In this document: one piece after another, positions 19,788 through 28,731 of the stretch
Layout of the letters: each line of letters starts with the position of its first letter
How positions within the stretch are numbered: the stretch's first letter is position 1
Source: Tritrichomonas foetus
Lineage: Eukaryota; Parabasalia; Tritrichomonadida; Tritrichomonadidae
Direction: 5' to 3'
Assembly: GCA_001839685.1 (NCBI GenBank)
Contig: MLAK01000915.1
Coordinates: 29,339 to 93,338 of the forward strand
Length of the DNA stretch: 64,000 nucleotides
Program-made: the position numbers and the translations under genes
The notes under the pieces: generated by a model
What the model was told of the DNA's origin: nothing
The model's database searches: none
The model's input: the letters and a program-made list of their open reading frames with translations, nothing else

Positions 19788-21104
19788 CTAAAATACTTGA
19801 AAATCCGCTAAGCAGGTATCGCATGTTGATGATACCGTTAATGCTCCAGACGCATCAAATGAAAAGCCTTTAATTTGACCAACCGATCCAATCACTGATG
19901 TTGAATCTACAGGTGTTCCATATATGAATTCTTTTTCGAAATTAGTGAAGCTAGCTGGATCTTTTTCAGGTGGAATATAATTCGGCTTTGTTCTTCTTTC
20001 AAAAACATCGTCGAAATTCAAACCTTCAAAGAATTTATGATTCTTCACGTGTTCGAAGCCGAATCGTGTAGCTGAAGATTTATCAAGGAGTCCAAGGATC
20101 AAATCTTCTGCATCTGGATTCCCGCCTGATGGGAAAGGAACATCTGATTCCAGAATCCTTTTGAACATTTGTGAGTTATTTTGGCAGTAGAATGGGGTTT
20201 TCCCATAAAGCATCTCATAAAGAAGGATTCCAAGTGTCCACCAATCTACAGCAATTCCATAAGATGAATGGCTCACGATTTCAGGCGACAAATATTCATC
20301 TGTTCCACAAAATGTTGAAGTGAGCTGATCAGAATGTAAGACTTTTGAGAGACCAAAATCGGTTAGTTTGACATGTCCATTCGCATCAAGTAAAACATTT
20401 TCTGGCTTCAAATCCCGATAAATAATACCAAGTGAATGCAAATGCTTAAGTGAGAGTGCAATTTCTGCAGTGTAAAGTTTCACATCATCAATTGGGAGGC
20501 CGTTTTTATTTTGTTGCATTCGGAAAAAAAGAGCGCCCCCTGGAACATATTCCAAAACAAGGTAAAATTTGGACTTTGTTTGGAATGCATAAAAAAGTGA
20601 CACTATAAAAGGATGAGATGCTTGTGATAAAATATTTCTTTCTGTCAAAACAGTGTGAACTTTGTTTGATTTAATCAGCCGATGTTTGTGAATACTTTTT
20701 ATGGCGAAATATTCACCTGTATCGATTTTCTGAGCAAGCGCAACTTTTCCATAAAATCCTCGTCCGATATTGGTTATTAAATGGAAGCTGTCAATCGATA
20801 AAAGCGGATGTTCGAAGCTGCAAGAACGCAATGCGAGGACCCAGGCCATGGCCCTTTCGTTATCTGATGCACGAAGCTGGATCGGCTCCTGCCCTTCAAT
20901 TTCAATGATAAAGCGAGGACTGTTTTGATCGAATAATGTTATTTTGGCTGTGGCGTCGATTCTGACTTCAAGTTCGGTGATATCGTCTTTCATAATTTTG
21001 AATATATTATTTTTGAGTGTACATTTATGACGCGCCCAAAAGCCAAACATTCCGCGGCGATCGAGATAGCCGCTCATTTGGGGAGGGGTGTCTACTTCAT
21101 CCAT
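19788..21104 (-). CDS. PH-domain AGC-family protein kinase, Akt/PKB-like
   Basis: A 438-residue Ser/Thr kinase. A pleckstrin-homology domain (about residues 6-96) precedes the kinase domain (about 107-360). The kinase is intact: Gly loop GRGFYGKV, lysine in FAIKS, catalytic loop YRDLKPENVLL, DFGLSK, activation loop TFCGTDEYLSPE with the PDK1-type threonine, and an AGC C-tail. The tail has a hydrophobic motif I-K-G-F-S-F near residue 410; its first aromatic is isoleucine, but the phosphorylatable serine is kept. PH plus AGC kinase plus hydrophobic motif is the Akt/PKB layout: membrane phosphoinositide recruitment, then activation by PDK1 and TORC2. SGK- or PKA-like substrate preference cannot be excluded. 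It is head-to-head with Raptor. Confidence 0.92.
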   Translation of the reverse strand: MDEVDTPPQMSGYLDRRGMFGFWARHKCTLKNNIFKIMKDDITELEVRIDATAKITLFDQNSPRFIIEIEGQEPIQLRASDNERAMAWVLALRSCSFEHPLLSIDSFHLITNIGRGFYGKVALAQKIDTGEYFAIKSIHKHRLIKSNKVHTVLTERNILSQASHPFIVSLFYAFQTKSKFYLVLEYVPGGALFFRMQQNKNGLPIDDVKLYTAEIALSLKHLHSLGIIYRDLKPENVLLDANGHVKLTDFGLSKVLHSDQLTSTFCGTDEYLSPEIVSHSSYGIAVDWWTLGILLYEMLYGKTPFYCQNNSQMFKRILESDVPFPSGGNPDAEDLILGLLDKSSATRFGFEHVKNHKFFEGLNFDDVFERRTKPNYIPPEKDPASFTNFEKEFIYGTPVDSTSVIGSVGQIKGFSFDASGALTVSSTCDTCLADFQVF

Positions 21105-21930
21105 TCGTCAAAGAATGGCGCAAATAGTATGGCTCTTGATTCCCACTTTTTGAATTAAAGAGATCTCTAATTTGTTTGAATTTGAAAGAAATTTTGTTTC
21201 TATAAATATTCTCAATAAAATTTTTGTATATTCAAAAGAAATTCAAACAGTTTACTCAGAAATTTCAGTATGAATAGAATCCTCTGTTTTGAATCTTCTT
21301 TGATATCGTATTCATTTCTGATATAAATTGTTTCAAATTTGTGAAATCTGCAACTTCAGAAAATGCTTGTTTTTTGGTTAAGCACAAGAACCCATTTTCA
21401 TCATTATCTGCTTTTAACTCTGATGATTAACATAAATCATAATCTAATCACAATATTTTCATCATAACAGAAAGGAATCATCATCCAATTGACAATAAAA
21501 GAAAATTTCTCCATTATTTTTCTTTATTATACGAATGTGACTCAATCACACATTAATATGAGAAATTGGACTCTTCAATTAAATAAAAGACAAATAGAAA
21601 TTGATTTTCAATTTCATTTTGACTTGGAAAATGCATGGATATTTAGTACGCATTACATATGGAAATGTTTCTTTATAAATCTATACCATGATCTACATAT
21701 AACATCTGTTTTTTCCCAAATTTGATTTGTCAAAGAAAAGTTTTTTTTGACACTCCTTGAATTACAATAAATATCAAAATTAATATGAATTTTAAATATG
21801 TTTATTGAATTAATAAAGATTTAAACAAATTAATTCATGAGATATGAATAAAACATTTAATTAACCATATATTTACCATTAACCGTTTTACACATACTTA
21901 TTCATTTTGAACGCTTTTTTCGAGGGAGAA
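21105..21930. other. Divergent spacer between Akt-like kinase and Raptor, with possible relic
   Basis: An 826-base spacer shared by two divergent TOR-pathway genes. A minus-strand stretch at about 21265-21430 stays open for roughly 52 codons with protein-like composition (NGFLCLTKKQAFSEVADF...) but lacks an ATG and a domain; it may be a gene relic. A 78-codon plus frame at 21489-21725 has biased composition and is not supported. TTCATTTTGAACG just before 21931 resembles an initiator. Confidence 0.4.
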
Positions 21931-24900
21931 ATGAGCCAAGAAAATGAAACTGCAAGTGATTTTTTAAAACAGAGAACGAACGAAGCCACTAATACGATTA
22001 TTAACGCACCACTTTTCGCCGATTGGTCCCACGCATCAATTCAAATATATAGTTTTCCACCAGGTTATCCACCAGAACCGGTAACATTACCGCATACAAC
22101 ATCGACAAAAACAGGAATTGTAGTCATGTGTATCCCGAGTTTGCTTCAACCATCACAACTTCGTGGAATTTCATCATCAATCCATTGTTGGACCAAATCC
22201 AGCACAGAGTCGACTGCAAATCCACAGCAAGAGATAGCAAAAGCTATTGTTCAACAATATGATTCATGCATTCATAACATAAAAATCATCGCTCGGGTTA
22301 ATCCATCAATCAACGATTTCAAAACGTCATTTACAAATCAAAATATTAATTCCGATAATCGAATTTTATTTCATTATTCACAGTATGGTGCAGTCGACAT
22401 TACATCTCACTCGCTTGTCATTCATTCTGCTGATAAATCATCATACGATCAATATCCAATTGAAAATGTTTTAAATGCAACTGCTGGATGTAGTGTCCAT
22501 GTTATTGATTGCGATAATGCAGGAATCCTCCTTCCAACATATGAAAGCTTTGTAAATTCGAAAAATTTGGAAAATGTAAAAACTGACATCATGGCATTTT
22601 TTGCATGTGGCGCAAATGAAAAACTTCCACGATCACCTGGACTCCCATTTGACTTATTTACTTCATGCATCACCACTCCAGCTCGCACAGCCCTTCTTTG
22701 GCATTCAAGACACTATTATTGTTTCAAAAATGGACCACTTCATCCACTTTCTATTGATTTCTTTGAAGATGCATCACCAACAATTCTAAATGAAATTACG
22801 TTAACACTTCATCGACTTGTTGAAGCCATGGCTTGTGAAATTTTCCCACCAGAACTGTTTTTACAAGTCTTTCATAGTGATTCAACAATTGCACATTTTG
22901 CTGCTAACTTTTATTTAGCTTCTAGAATCTTTTCGTTCTTTGGCGTATCTCCTTTATCTTTTCCAACTCTTCCTGATCTTCGAAAACATCAACTTTGGCA
23001 CTCGTTTGATTTAAGGTTGGATGTTGCTCTTTTACAATTAAATTCTCCATCTCCTTCACCTTCTTTGACTTATACTTCCTATCTCGAACAAAGTCTGCAA
23101 ACTTTAAGGCATTTAATGGGTGTTGCAACTAAAGATATATCTTTCCCTTCTCAATTAACACAACTTCCACCTGCTTTAACTTCGCCAACTTTACAAGTTG
23201 ATGCATGCGAAGTGATTGCATTATATATCGATAAGTCCGTTAACGCAATTCGCCAATTACTTTATTTTCCAATCCTATTTCCACTTTTCCAATTACTTCC
23301 ACAGAGAATTGGAGGAGAAAATTTAATCTTTTCTATTGCAAAAATTCTATGTTTTATGCCAACAACACGTGATGTATTAAATGTGCTATCAAAGAATGTT
23401 TTAGAAGAGTTAATTTTCCCACTTTTCTCAGAAGAAAAGCCATTATTTGCATTAATTGTTGCAACACATGTAACACGTGAAAATCCACCAATTATTGCTT
23501 CGTTGAATAATCATTGGAGTGAAATTGTTCTTCCTTTATTGAAAAGACCACATCAGGATGTTAAAATTTGGACTCTTTTATTTATTTCATCATTTATTGA
23601 ATCTGTTGATGATTATAAAGTTGCACTTGTGCCAATTTTAAGTTTACTTCATGATGATTCTCATGAAGTCCGTCTTGTCGCACTATATACTCTTTGTTGT
23701 TTTGCAGGAAGGAATCTTGATTCAAAAATTACTCCATCTATTTGTAAACTATGTAATGATGTAAATCCAATTGTAAGGCTTCAACTTTTATCAACAATCA
23801 CGTTCTTTGAAAAAGATAATTATATTGAAGATGCACTTCGTGTATTCCAAAGTGATCCTTATCCAGACATCCATCATGCTCTATCTGATTTAACAACTAA
23901 TTTTGTATCTAAAAAGCGAACTTTTATATTTGAATGGTATGCATCATCAGTTTTAAGTCCAGTTTCACGTCTTTTAACTGAACCCAAACTTATATCTTCT
24001 GAAATACAGCCGCTTACCGTAAAATTGTTCAAGCATGAAGCACCAAACTTGCCCAAAGCTGTCTTCCAAAAAGTCACAACAGGTCCAACTATTGCATGCG
24101 ATATTCCAATAACTACTAATTTCGCAAACACCGATACTGGACAATTTGTTTTTGGTACAAAGAATGGAGAAATTGCAATGTGCGTTTGGGGTGAACAACA
24201 AAAACCACGTGCTGGAAGAATTACTGGCTCACAATTAACACATGTTCAATATATAACTAATAATAATTTCCCACTTACACTTGCATCCAATATTGACGGC
24301 TTTATTTATGCATTACAGTTCAATGGTAATGACTTAAAGCTTGCTAGTTGTTTCAAAGCAACTGATGGACCCTGTGAATTTGAATGTGATAGATTTGGTC
24401 ATAAATTATATACCGTGACTGATGAAAAAGCATTAATTTATGATTTAACTAAAGAGAAAATGGTGGGAAATATTATATCAGCATATGGCAGAGTTCGAAA
24501 AATTCATGACATTCCAACAATGAAAGATGTAGTTCTTGTTTGTGGTGAAAAATTCGAACTTTTCGATACACGTGCAGGTTGTCGAAGTGTTGTTACATTT
24601 GAAGGACCACCTGTTTTTGATGCAGGATGTTTGGACGAAACTCAAGGTGCAGGAAACATGTTTGCTTTAGGTCATGATTTTGGAGCAGTTTCATTAATTG
24701 ATGCAAGGGTTTTAGAACCAGTGAAATGTTACCAAATTGCTCCAGAAAATCTTCAAACACTATCTTTTGCAGTACAAAAAGAAGCAGCTACAGCAGCAAT
24801 TGGAAATGTCAAAGGCGTATTTATGGCTGATTTAATCTCTGGTAAGAAGCTTGAATTCACAATGGTTTCGCAATTATTCTTTACGAGTAAGAAAATTCAA

Positions 24901-24993
24901 CCTGTAAAACAATGTATTTTCCATAATAGAAGATTTAGACTTTCACTACTTCAAGAACCCAATGAAATCATGACATTGGTTGAAGATCTCTAA
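21931..24993 (+). CDS. RPTOR: Raptor-like TORC1 scaffold
   Basis: A 1020-residue homologue of Raptor/KOG1, which presents substrates to the TOR kinase in TORC1. The caspase-like N-terminal domain is clear: FADWSHASIQIY, RILFHYSQYG (family ERVLFHYNGHG), HVIDCDNAGIL (family YDCSNAG), FACGANEKLPRSPGLPFDLFTSCITTP and ALLWH. Then comes a HEAT region (about 320-690; LFQLLPQRIGGENLIFSIAKIL, VKIWTLLFISSFIE), and a C-terminal WD40 propeller from about 700. Length is below animal Raptor (about 1335). The His of the ancestral caspase dyad, kept in many Raptors as GHG, reads QYG here, while the Cys is kept. The frame opens at a TTG at 21907; the first ATG is 21931. Confidence 0.93.
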   Translation: MSQENETASDFLKQRTNEATNTIINAPLFADWSHASIQIYSFPPGYPPEPVTLPHTTSTKTGIVVMCIPSLLQPSQLRGISSSIHCWTKSSTESTANPQQEIAKAIVQQYDSCIHNIKIIARVNPSINDFKTSFTNQNINSDNRILFHYSQYGAVDITSHSLVIHSADKSSYDQYPIENVLNATAGCSVHVIDCDNAGILLPTYESFVNSKNLENVKTDIMAFFACGANEKLPRSPGLPFDLFTSCITTPARTALLWHSRHYYCFKNGPLHPLSIDFFEDASPTILNEITLTLHRLVEAMACEIFPPELFLQVFHSDSTIAHFAANFYLASRIFSFFGVSPLSFPTLPDLRKHQLWHSFDLRLDVALLQLNSPSPSPSLTYTSYLEQSLQTLRHLMGVATKDISFPSQLTQLPPALTSPTLQVDACEVIALYIDKSVNAIRQLLYFPILFPLFQLLPQRIGGENLIFSIAKILCFMPTTRDVLNVLSKNVLEELIFPLFSEEKPLFALIVATHVTRENPPIIASLNNHWSEIVLPLLKRPHQDVKIWTLLFISSFIESVDDYKVALVPILSLLHDDSHEVRLVALYTLCCFAGRNLDSKITPSICKLCNDVNPIVRLQLLSTITFFEKDNYIEDALRVFQSDPYPDIHHALSDLTTNFVSKKRTFIFEWYASSVLSPVSRLLTEPKLISSEIQPLTVKLFKHEAPNLPKAVFQKVTTGPTIACDIPITTNFANTDTGQFVFGTKNGEIAMCVWGEQQKPRAGRITGSQLTHVQYITNNNFPLTLASNIDGFIYALQFNGNDLKLASCFKATDGPCEFECDRFGHKLYTVTDEKALIYDLTKEKMVGNIISAYGRVRKIHDIPTMKDVVLVCGEKFELFDTRAGCRSVVTFEGPPVFDAGCLDETQGAGNMFALGHDFGAVSLIDARVLEPVKCYQIAPENLQTLSFAVQKEAATAAIGNVKGVFMADLISGKKLEFTMVSQLFFTSKKIQPVKQCIFHNRRFRLSLLQEPNEIMTLVEDL

Positions 24994-25265
24994 CTATCTC
25001 AATTTTTGTTTTTCTTTATCTGTGATTTTTGTGTTTTTTTTATACGAATAAAAAATGTATGTAAGTACTTCAATTATCTTTTGATTCTTTCTTTTTCCCC
25101 GATTTAATATCATTTCTTAATTTCTTCTCGAGTTTTTATTTTTGTTTCATAATTTCGTAAATTGCTTTTGTTTCGTCAATCACAATGAAGAGCAGTTCAT
25201 GTGAATTTTTGTGTTCTTTATAAAATTTTGAGTAGTTTACGTGACAGAAACCAAGAATCGAAGGA

Positions 25266-26528
25266 ATGAGCGGAGGAAATATCAAACTCGAGAAAATCGA
25301 ACTAAACATAGACGCTTTTGCCAAAGACGGTGGTTATAAAATCATCACTTCGAAAGAAAATCGCGAAAGAATTTGTGCAAATATCCAATACTATAAAAAC
25401 CGAGAAATAAACACTTTCATAAGCTGCGCTCAGGCTTTTCTCAATCCACAAGAAGCCTTCGACTTTATTTTGTATCTCGGAACTTTTAATGATCCTTTCG
25501 TTTATAATACCGCGAGCGAAATCCTACGAAAACTGGCGCCACAGGTCGATCTTTCTGGTATCATCGATAATTTTCCATTTGAAGATTCCATTCGCCGAGC
25601 CCTAATTTTGAACAGCCTTCCGCTTCCTATCGAAGATGATTTTATTCCATTTATTTTCAAAGGAGCAACATCACAATTAGTCATAAACAGATGCGCTTTT
25701 CTCAATCTCGTCAACAGAATGAAAGACCAGGACCCGCCTGTCACTCCAGCCTTGCATTCGATGATTCAGCGAACATTAGATCTTTTAGCAAACGACCAAG
25801 CTATTCCAGTTTTGTGCACCTGGTTTAGGCCAGCTTTTCATTACTTTAAAGACAATAAAAGGTTTTCTTCACTTCTGACACATATTATTCACAATGGTGA
25901 TCCAGAGGTGAAGGCTTCTCTTGGTCTACATTTTGCAGAAGCGTATAGTGTTACTAAAGAAGTAACTTTATTACTATCCGATAAGAATCCACGCGTTGTT
26001 GCTGCAACTATTCCTTCATTATCTTCCCTGAATTTGGCAGAAGAAACAGTTAAGCCAGTTTTTTCCAATTCATCACATATTGTGCGTGTATTAATTTTAA
26101 GACATTTCAAGACACTTCCAGAATATGTTGTTAAAGAATATATGAAAGACTCATCATATGAAGTTAAAATTGATTTGATTCGATTTTTAAATAATTACAA
26201 CAAAGGTTTGAAACATGCCAAAAAGATTTTTTCACAACCAAATGTTGGACAAGAACCATCATGGAGAATTTCTTACGAGATGCTTGCGATGAATGAAAAT
26301 ATGCTAATGGACATTGGTGAAGATGCTTTTAAATTTGCCCTCGCTAAGGCTGACCAGCATCCTATAAAGCTTGCAAAACAGGCAGTTGAGGTTCTCGCGA
26401 TGTTTGCAATGATTGATCAAAGTTATGCAAATAGAGTTGATGCATATATGCAAGAACTCCTCGAAAAGAAAACCCCATACACAACTCAAGTGTATAACAT
26501 GCTTTCCAAACTGAAAGAAGCAGCATAG
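25266..26528 (+). CDS. HEAT-repeat scaffold protein, possibly PP2A A-subunit-like
   Basis: A 420-residue helical-repeat protein. From about residue 190 there is a run of short repeats with HEAT character (NGDPEVKASLGLHFAEA, DKNPRVVAATIPSL, SSHIVRVLILRHF, DSSYEVKIDLIRFL), spaced near 38-40 residues. The D/N-P-x-V-(R/K) turns resemble the PP2A scaffold (A) subunit, but the protein is shorter than the usual 590 residues and I cannot separate it from other HEAT scaffolds. No catalytic or membrane signal. It starts at the first ATG, 272 bases after Raptor on the same strand. Confidence 0.7.
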   Translation: MSGGNIKLEKIELNIDAFAKDGGYKIITSKENRERICANIQYYKNREINTFISCAQAFLNPQEAFDFILYLGTFNDPFVYNTASEILRKLAPQVDLSGIIDNFPFEDSIRRALILNSLPLPIEDDFIPFIFKGATSQLVINRCAFLNLVNRMKDQDPPVTPALHSMIQRTLDLLANDQAIPVLCTWFRPAFHYFKDNKRFSSLLTHIIHNGDPEVKASLGLHFAEAYSVTKEVTLLLSDKNPRVVAATIPSLSSLNLAEETVKPVFSNSSHIVRVLILRHFKTLPEYVVKEYMKDSSYEVKIDLIRFLNNYNKGLKHAKKIFSQPNVGQEPSWRISYEMLAMNENMLMDIGEDAFKFALAKADQHPIKLAKQAVEVLAMFAMIDQSYANRVDAYMQELLEKKTPYTTQVYNMLSKLKEAA

Positions 26529-26854
26529 TTCATTTTTTCACGAAATCTTAAAATAATCAACCATTTATGAGAAAATATATAAGGTTGATATGTTGTTTAT
26601 AGGGAATTTTTACAAAGTTTTTTGAATGAAGGTACTGAGTGAATCAAAAATATATGATGAGTTAAACTTGTTAATGATTCACACTTTTATGATGGAGTGA
26701 GTTAGATCACTTGTTTTATTGTTTTTTAAATTTATTATAAAAATACATACTTTTAATTCTCGTTAATTTTATTAGGTTTTTATATAATAAAACAATGAAA
26801 TAGACAAAAATATCAATCATACAATCGAATTCAAACGAATGAAATCGAAAAGAA
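26529..26854. other. Intergenic spacer between convergent genes
   Basis: A 326-base AT-rich spacer holding the 3' ends of the HEAT gene and PPWD1. I see nothing else in it. Confidence 0.45.
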
Positions 26855-28609
26855 TTAGTCAAAAGTGATATTCACAAGCTTGATTTCATCCCATGGATGA
26901 TGATGGATATCAACCTTTACAAGTTCCATTCTCCTTATTGTATCAAATCCATCAATTACCTTTCCCCAACAAGTGTGTAATCCATTTAGATTTTTAGCAG
27001 AAGCTGTTGTAATAAAGAATTGTGATGCATTTGTGTTTTTACCTGAATTTGCCATTCCAACCATAAAAGGTTCATCAAAAGTATGACCATCTGGTAAAAT
27101 CTCATCTTCAAAAGTTTTTCCCCAAATACTTTCACCGCCAATACCCGATCCTGTTGGATCTCCAGTTTGTACACAAAAATTACGAATAACTCGATGGAAA
27201 CGAATGTTATCATAATATCCTCTTTTTGCATGAGTCACAAAATTTTCAACAGTTTTCGGACATTCATCAGGATACATTTCGAACTTAATGCTTCCGAAAG
27301 TTGTATGCAAAATTGCAACAGTTGGAAGTTTAGCAAGCGTTGTTCTTCGAATTTTAACTGTCTTAACAGTTTTTTCATTTGATTTTTCATTTAAAACATC
27401 TCTTTTTGAAGATTCTGGTGGTTTATTTGTGAATAAATAAAAGCGTAGTTTATCAAAGCTAGTTAGAATCGCAGCTGGTGATTTCTCATCTGGCATTAAA
27501 GCGACTGAATTGAATCTTTCATGCTTTTCTACACGTCCAATAATTCGAAGAAGATCACCTGTTTCAACCGAAATGAATTTAATACCAAATTGAGTCGGAA
27601 ATGATATAATAGTTCCTGAATCATCAAAATCAACACAAAAATATGAATTTACCACTCTAAATTGTCTTTCTGATAAGACTCGTGAATCAAAATCATCTTG
27701 GTCAAGTCCATATGCATTTTCATTAGTTTCTACTAATGTTCGAACAATTTTGCATGTTTTTGTCTCAAATATTTTAACAGACCAATTATTGCAACAAATA
27801 GCGAAATAATTTCCTGGTTTCGCGACGGCAATTGAAACAGCTCGAAGATCATCTGCTGCTAGTGAATAAAGATCAGTTTCGAATGTTGATTGGAAATCAA
27901 ATTCAGGTGTAGTTCCGTCACTTTTGAAAAATTCAATAGCTCCGTCTGCATCAACGGTGATGGCACAATTTTTTTGTAGAATGAAGTTCATTACAACGAT
28001 TGGTTTAGACGATGTTCGTGGAATTGTTGAAAGCGTTTTTGGTATAGAATTATTTTCATCAACTAGATCGAGAATGTCGATAATAATTATTTCTGGTTTT
28101 GAAGAAAAAGCGATTCCAAGCTGGTAAATTGGAATGCCATTGTCGTGGAAAAAACAAACCGTAACGGCGTCTGGAATTTTGAAGTCAAATCGATTGATCA
28201 AATCGAATGATGGAATATCGAAAATGCAAACTCTTCCATTTTTGGATCCAGTAGCAATATACTTTCCGTCATATGAAATCGAGTAAGAAAAGAAAGTTCC
28301 ATCTTTTGTGCTGATTTTTTTGACAAAATCTAATTCGTTTTCTTTTTCAGGCTTATGCCAAAATTTGAGTACGCCATCAACACTCATTGATAAGAAAAAG
28401 TTATTTTGAGGCGACGAAGCGACAAATTGAACAGTATCTTTGTGCATATAAGATCGATAATACATTTCTGACGATGGAAGTCGATTTACAAATGGATTCA
28501 ATATAGGTTTTTCTATTTCTGTCTGTTTTTCAATCTCGTTCTTTTCGGCGTCGTTGTTTTTCTCTATTTCTTCTTCAATTTCTTTTCTGTCATTACTTTC
28601 ATCACTCAT
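26855..28609 (-). CDS. PPWD1: WD40-cyclophilin fusion, PPWD1-like peptidyl-prolyl isomerase
   Basis: A 584-residue protein with the exact PPWD1 layout: WD40 propeller (about residues 40-370) followed by a cyclophilin domain (about 428-584). The N-terminal block LPSSEMYYRSYMHKDTVQFV corresponds to LPSASMYERSYMHRDVI in animal PPWD1. The isomerase core keeps the catalytic arginine (FHRVIRNF), QTGDPTGSGIGGESIWG, the F-E-D-E block, ANSGKNTNASQFFITT and a histidine in NGLHTCWG. The first 35 residues are Glu/Lys/Asn-rich. PPWD1 is a nuclear spliceosome-associated isomerase; that role is inferred by family. The start is 122 bases from a divergent gene. Confidence 0.94.
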   Translation of the reverse strand: MSDESNDRKEIEEEIEKNNDAEKNEIEKQTEIEKPILNPFVNRLPSSEMYYRSYMHKDTVQFVASSPQNNFFLSMSVDGVLKFWHKPEKENELDFVKKISTKDGTFFSYSISYDGKYIATGSKNGRVCIFDIPSFDLINRFDFKIPDAVTVCFFHDNGIPIYQLGIAFSSKPEIIIIDILDLVDENNSIPKTLSTIPRTSSKPIVVMNFILQKNCAITVDADGAIEFFKSDGTTPEFDFQSTFETDLYSLAADDLRAVSIAVAKPGNYFAICCNNWSVKIFETKTCKIVRTLVETNENAYGLDQDDFDSRVLSERQFRVVNSYFCVDFDDSGTIISFPTQFGIKFISVETGDLLRIIGRVEKHERFNSVALMPDEKSPAAILTSFDKLRFYLFTNKPPESSKRDVLNEKSNEKTVKTVKIRRTTLAKLPTVAILHTTFGSIKFEMYPDECPKTVENFVTHAKRGYYDNIRFHRVIRNFCVQTGDPTGSGIGGESIWGKTFEDEILPDGHTFDEPFMVGMANSGKNTNASQFFITTASAKNLNGLHTCWGKVIDGFDTIRRMELVKVDIHHHPWDEIKLVNITFD

Positions 28610-28731
28610 CTAGTAAAAATGAACTTAAACTTTTTCATAGTATATATGGTCTGATATATGAAAAAGTTATTAGCCGATTAGTTAAATATTCAATATTTTC
28701 GTACACAAAAAAGTTCTCCATAACCCGTGTT
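28610..28731. promoter_or_regulatory. Compact bidirectional intergenic region
   Basis: Only 122 bases separate the divergent starts of PPWD1 and the next gene, so both promoters must lie here or reach into the coding regions. AT-rich, with CATAGTATATATGG and CAATATTTTCG segments. No motif identified with confidence. Confidence 0.4.
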
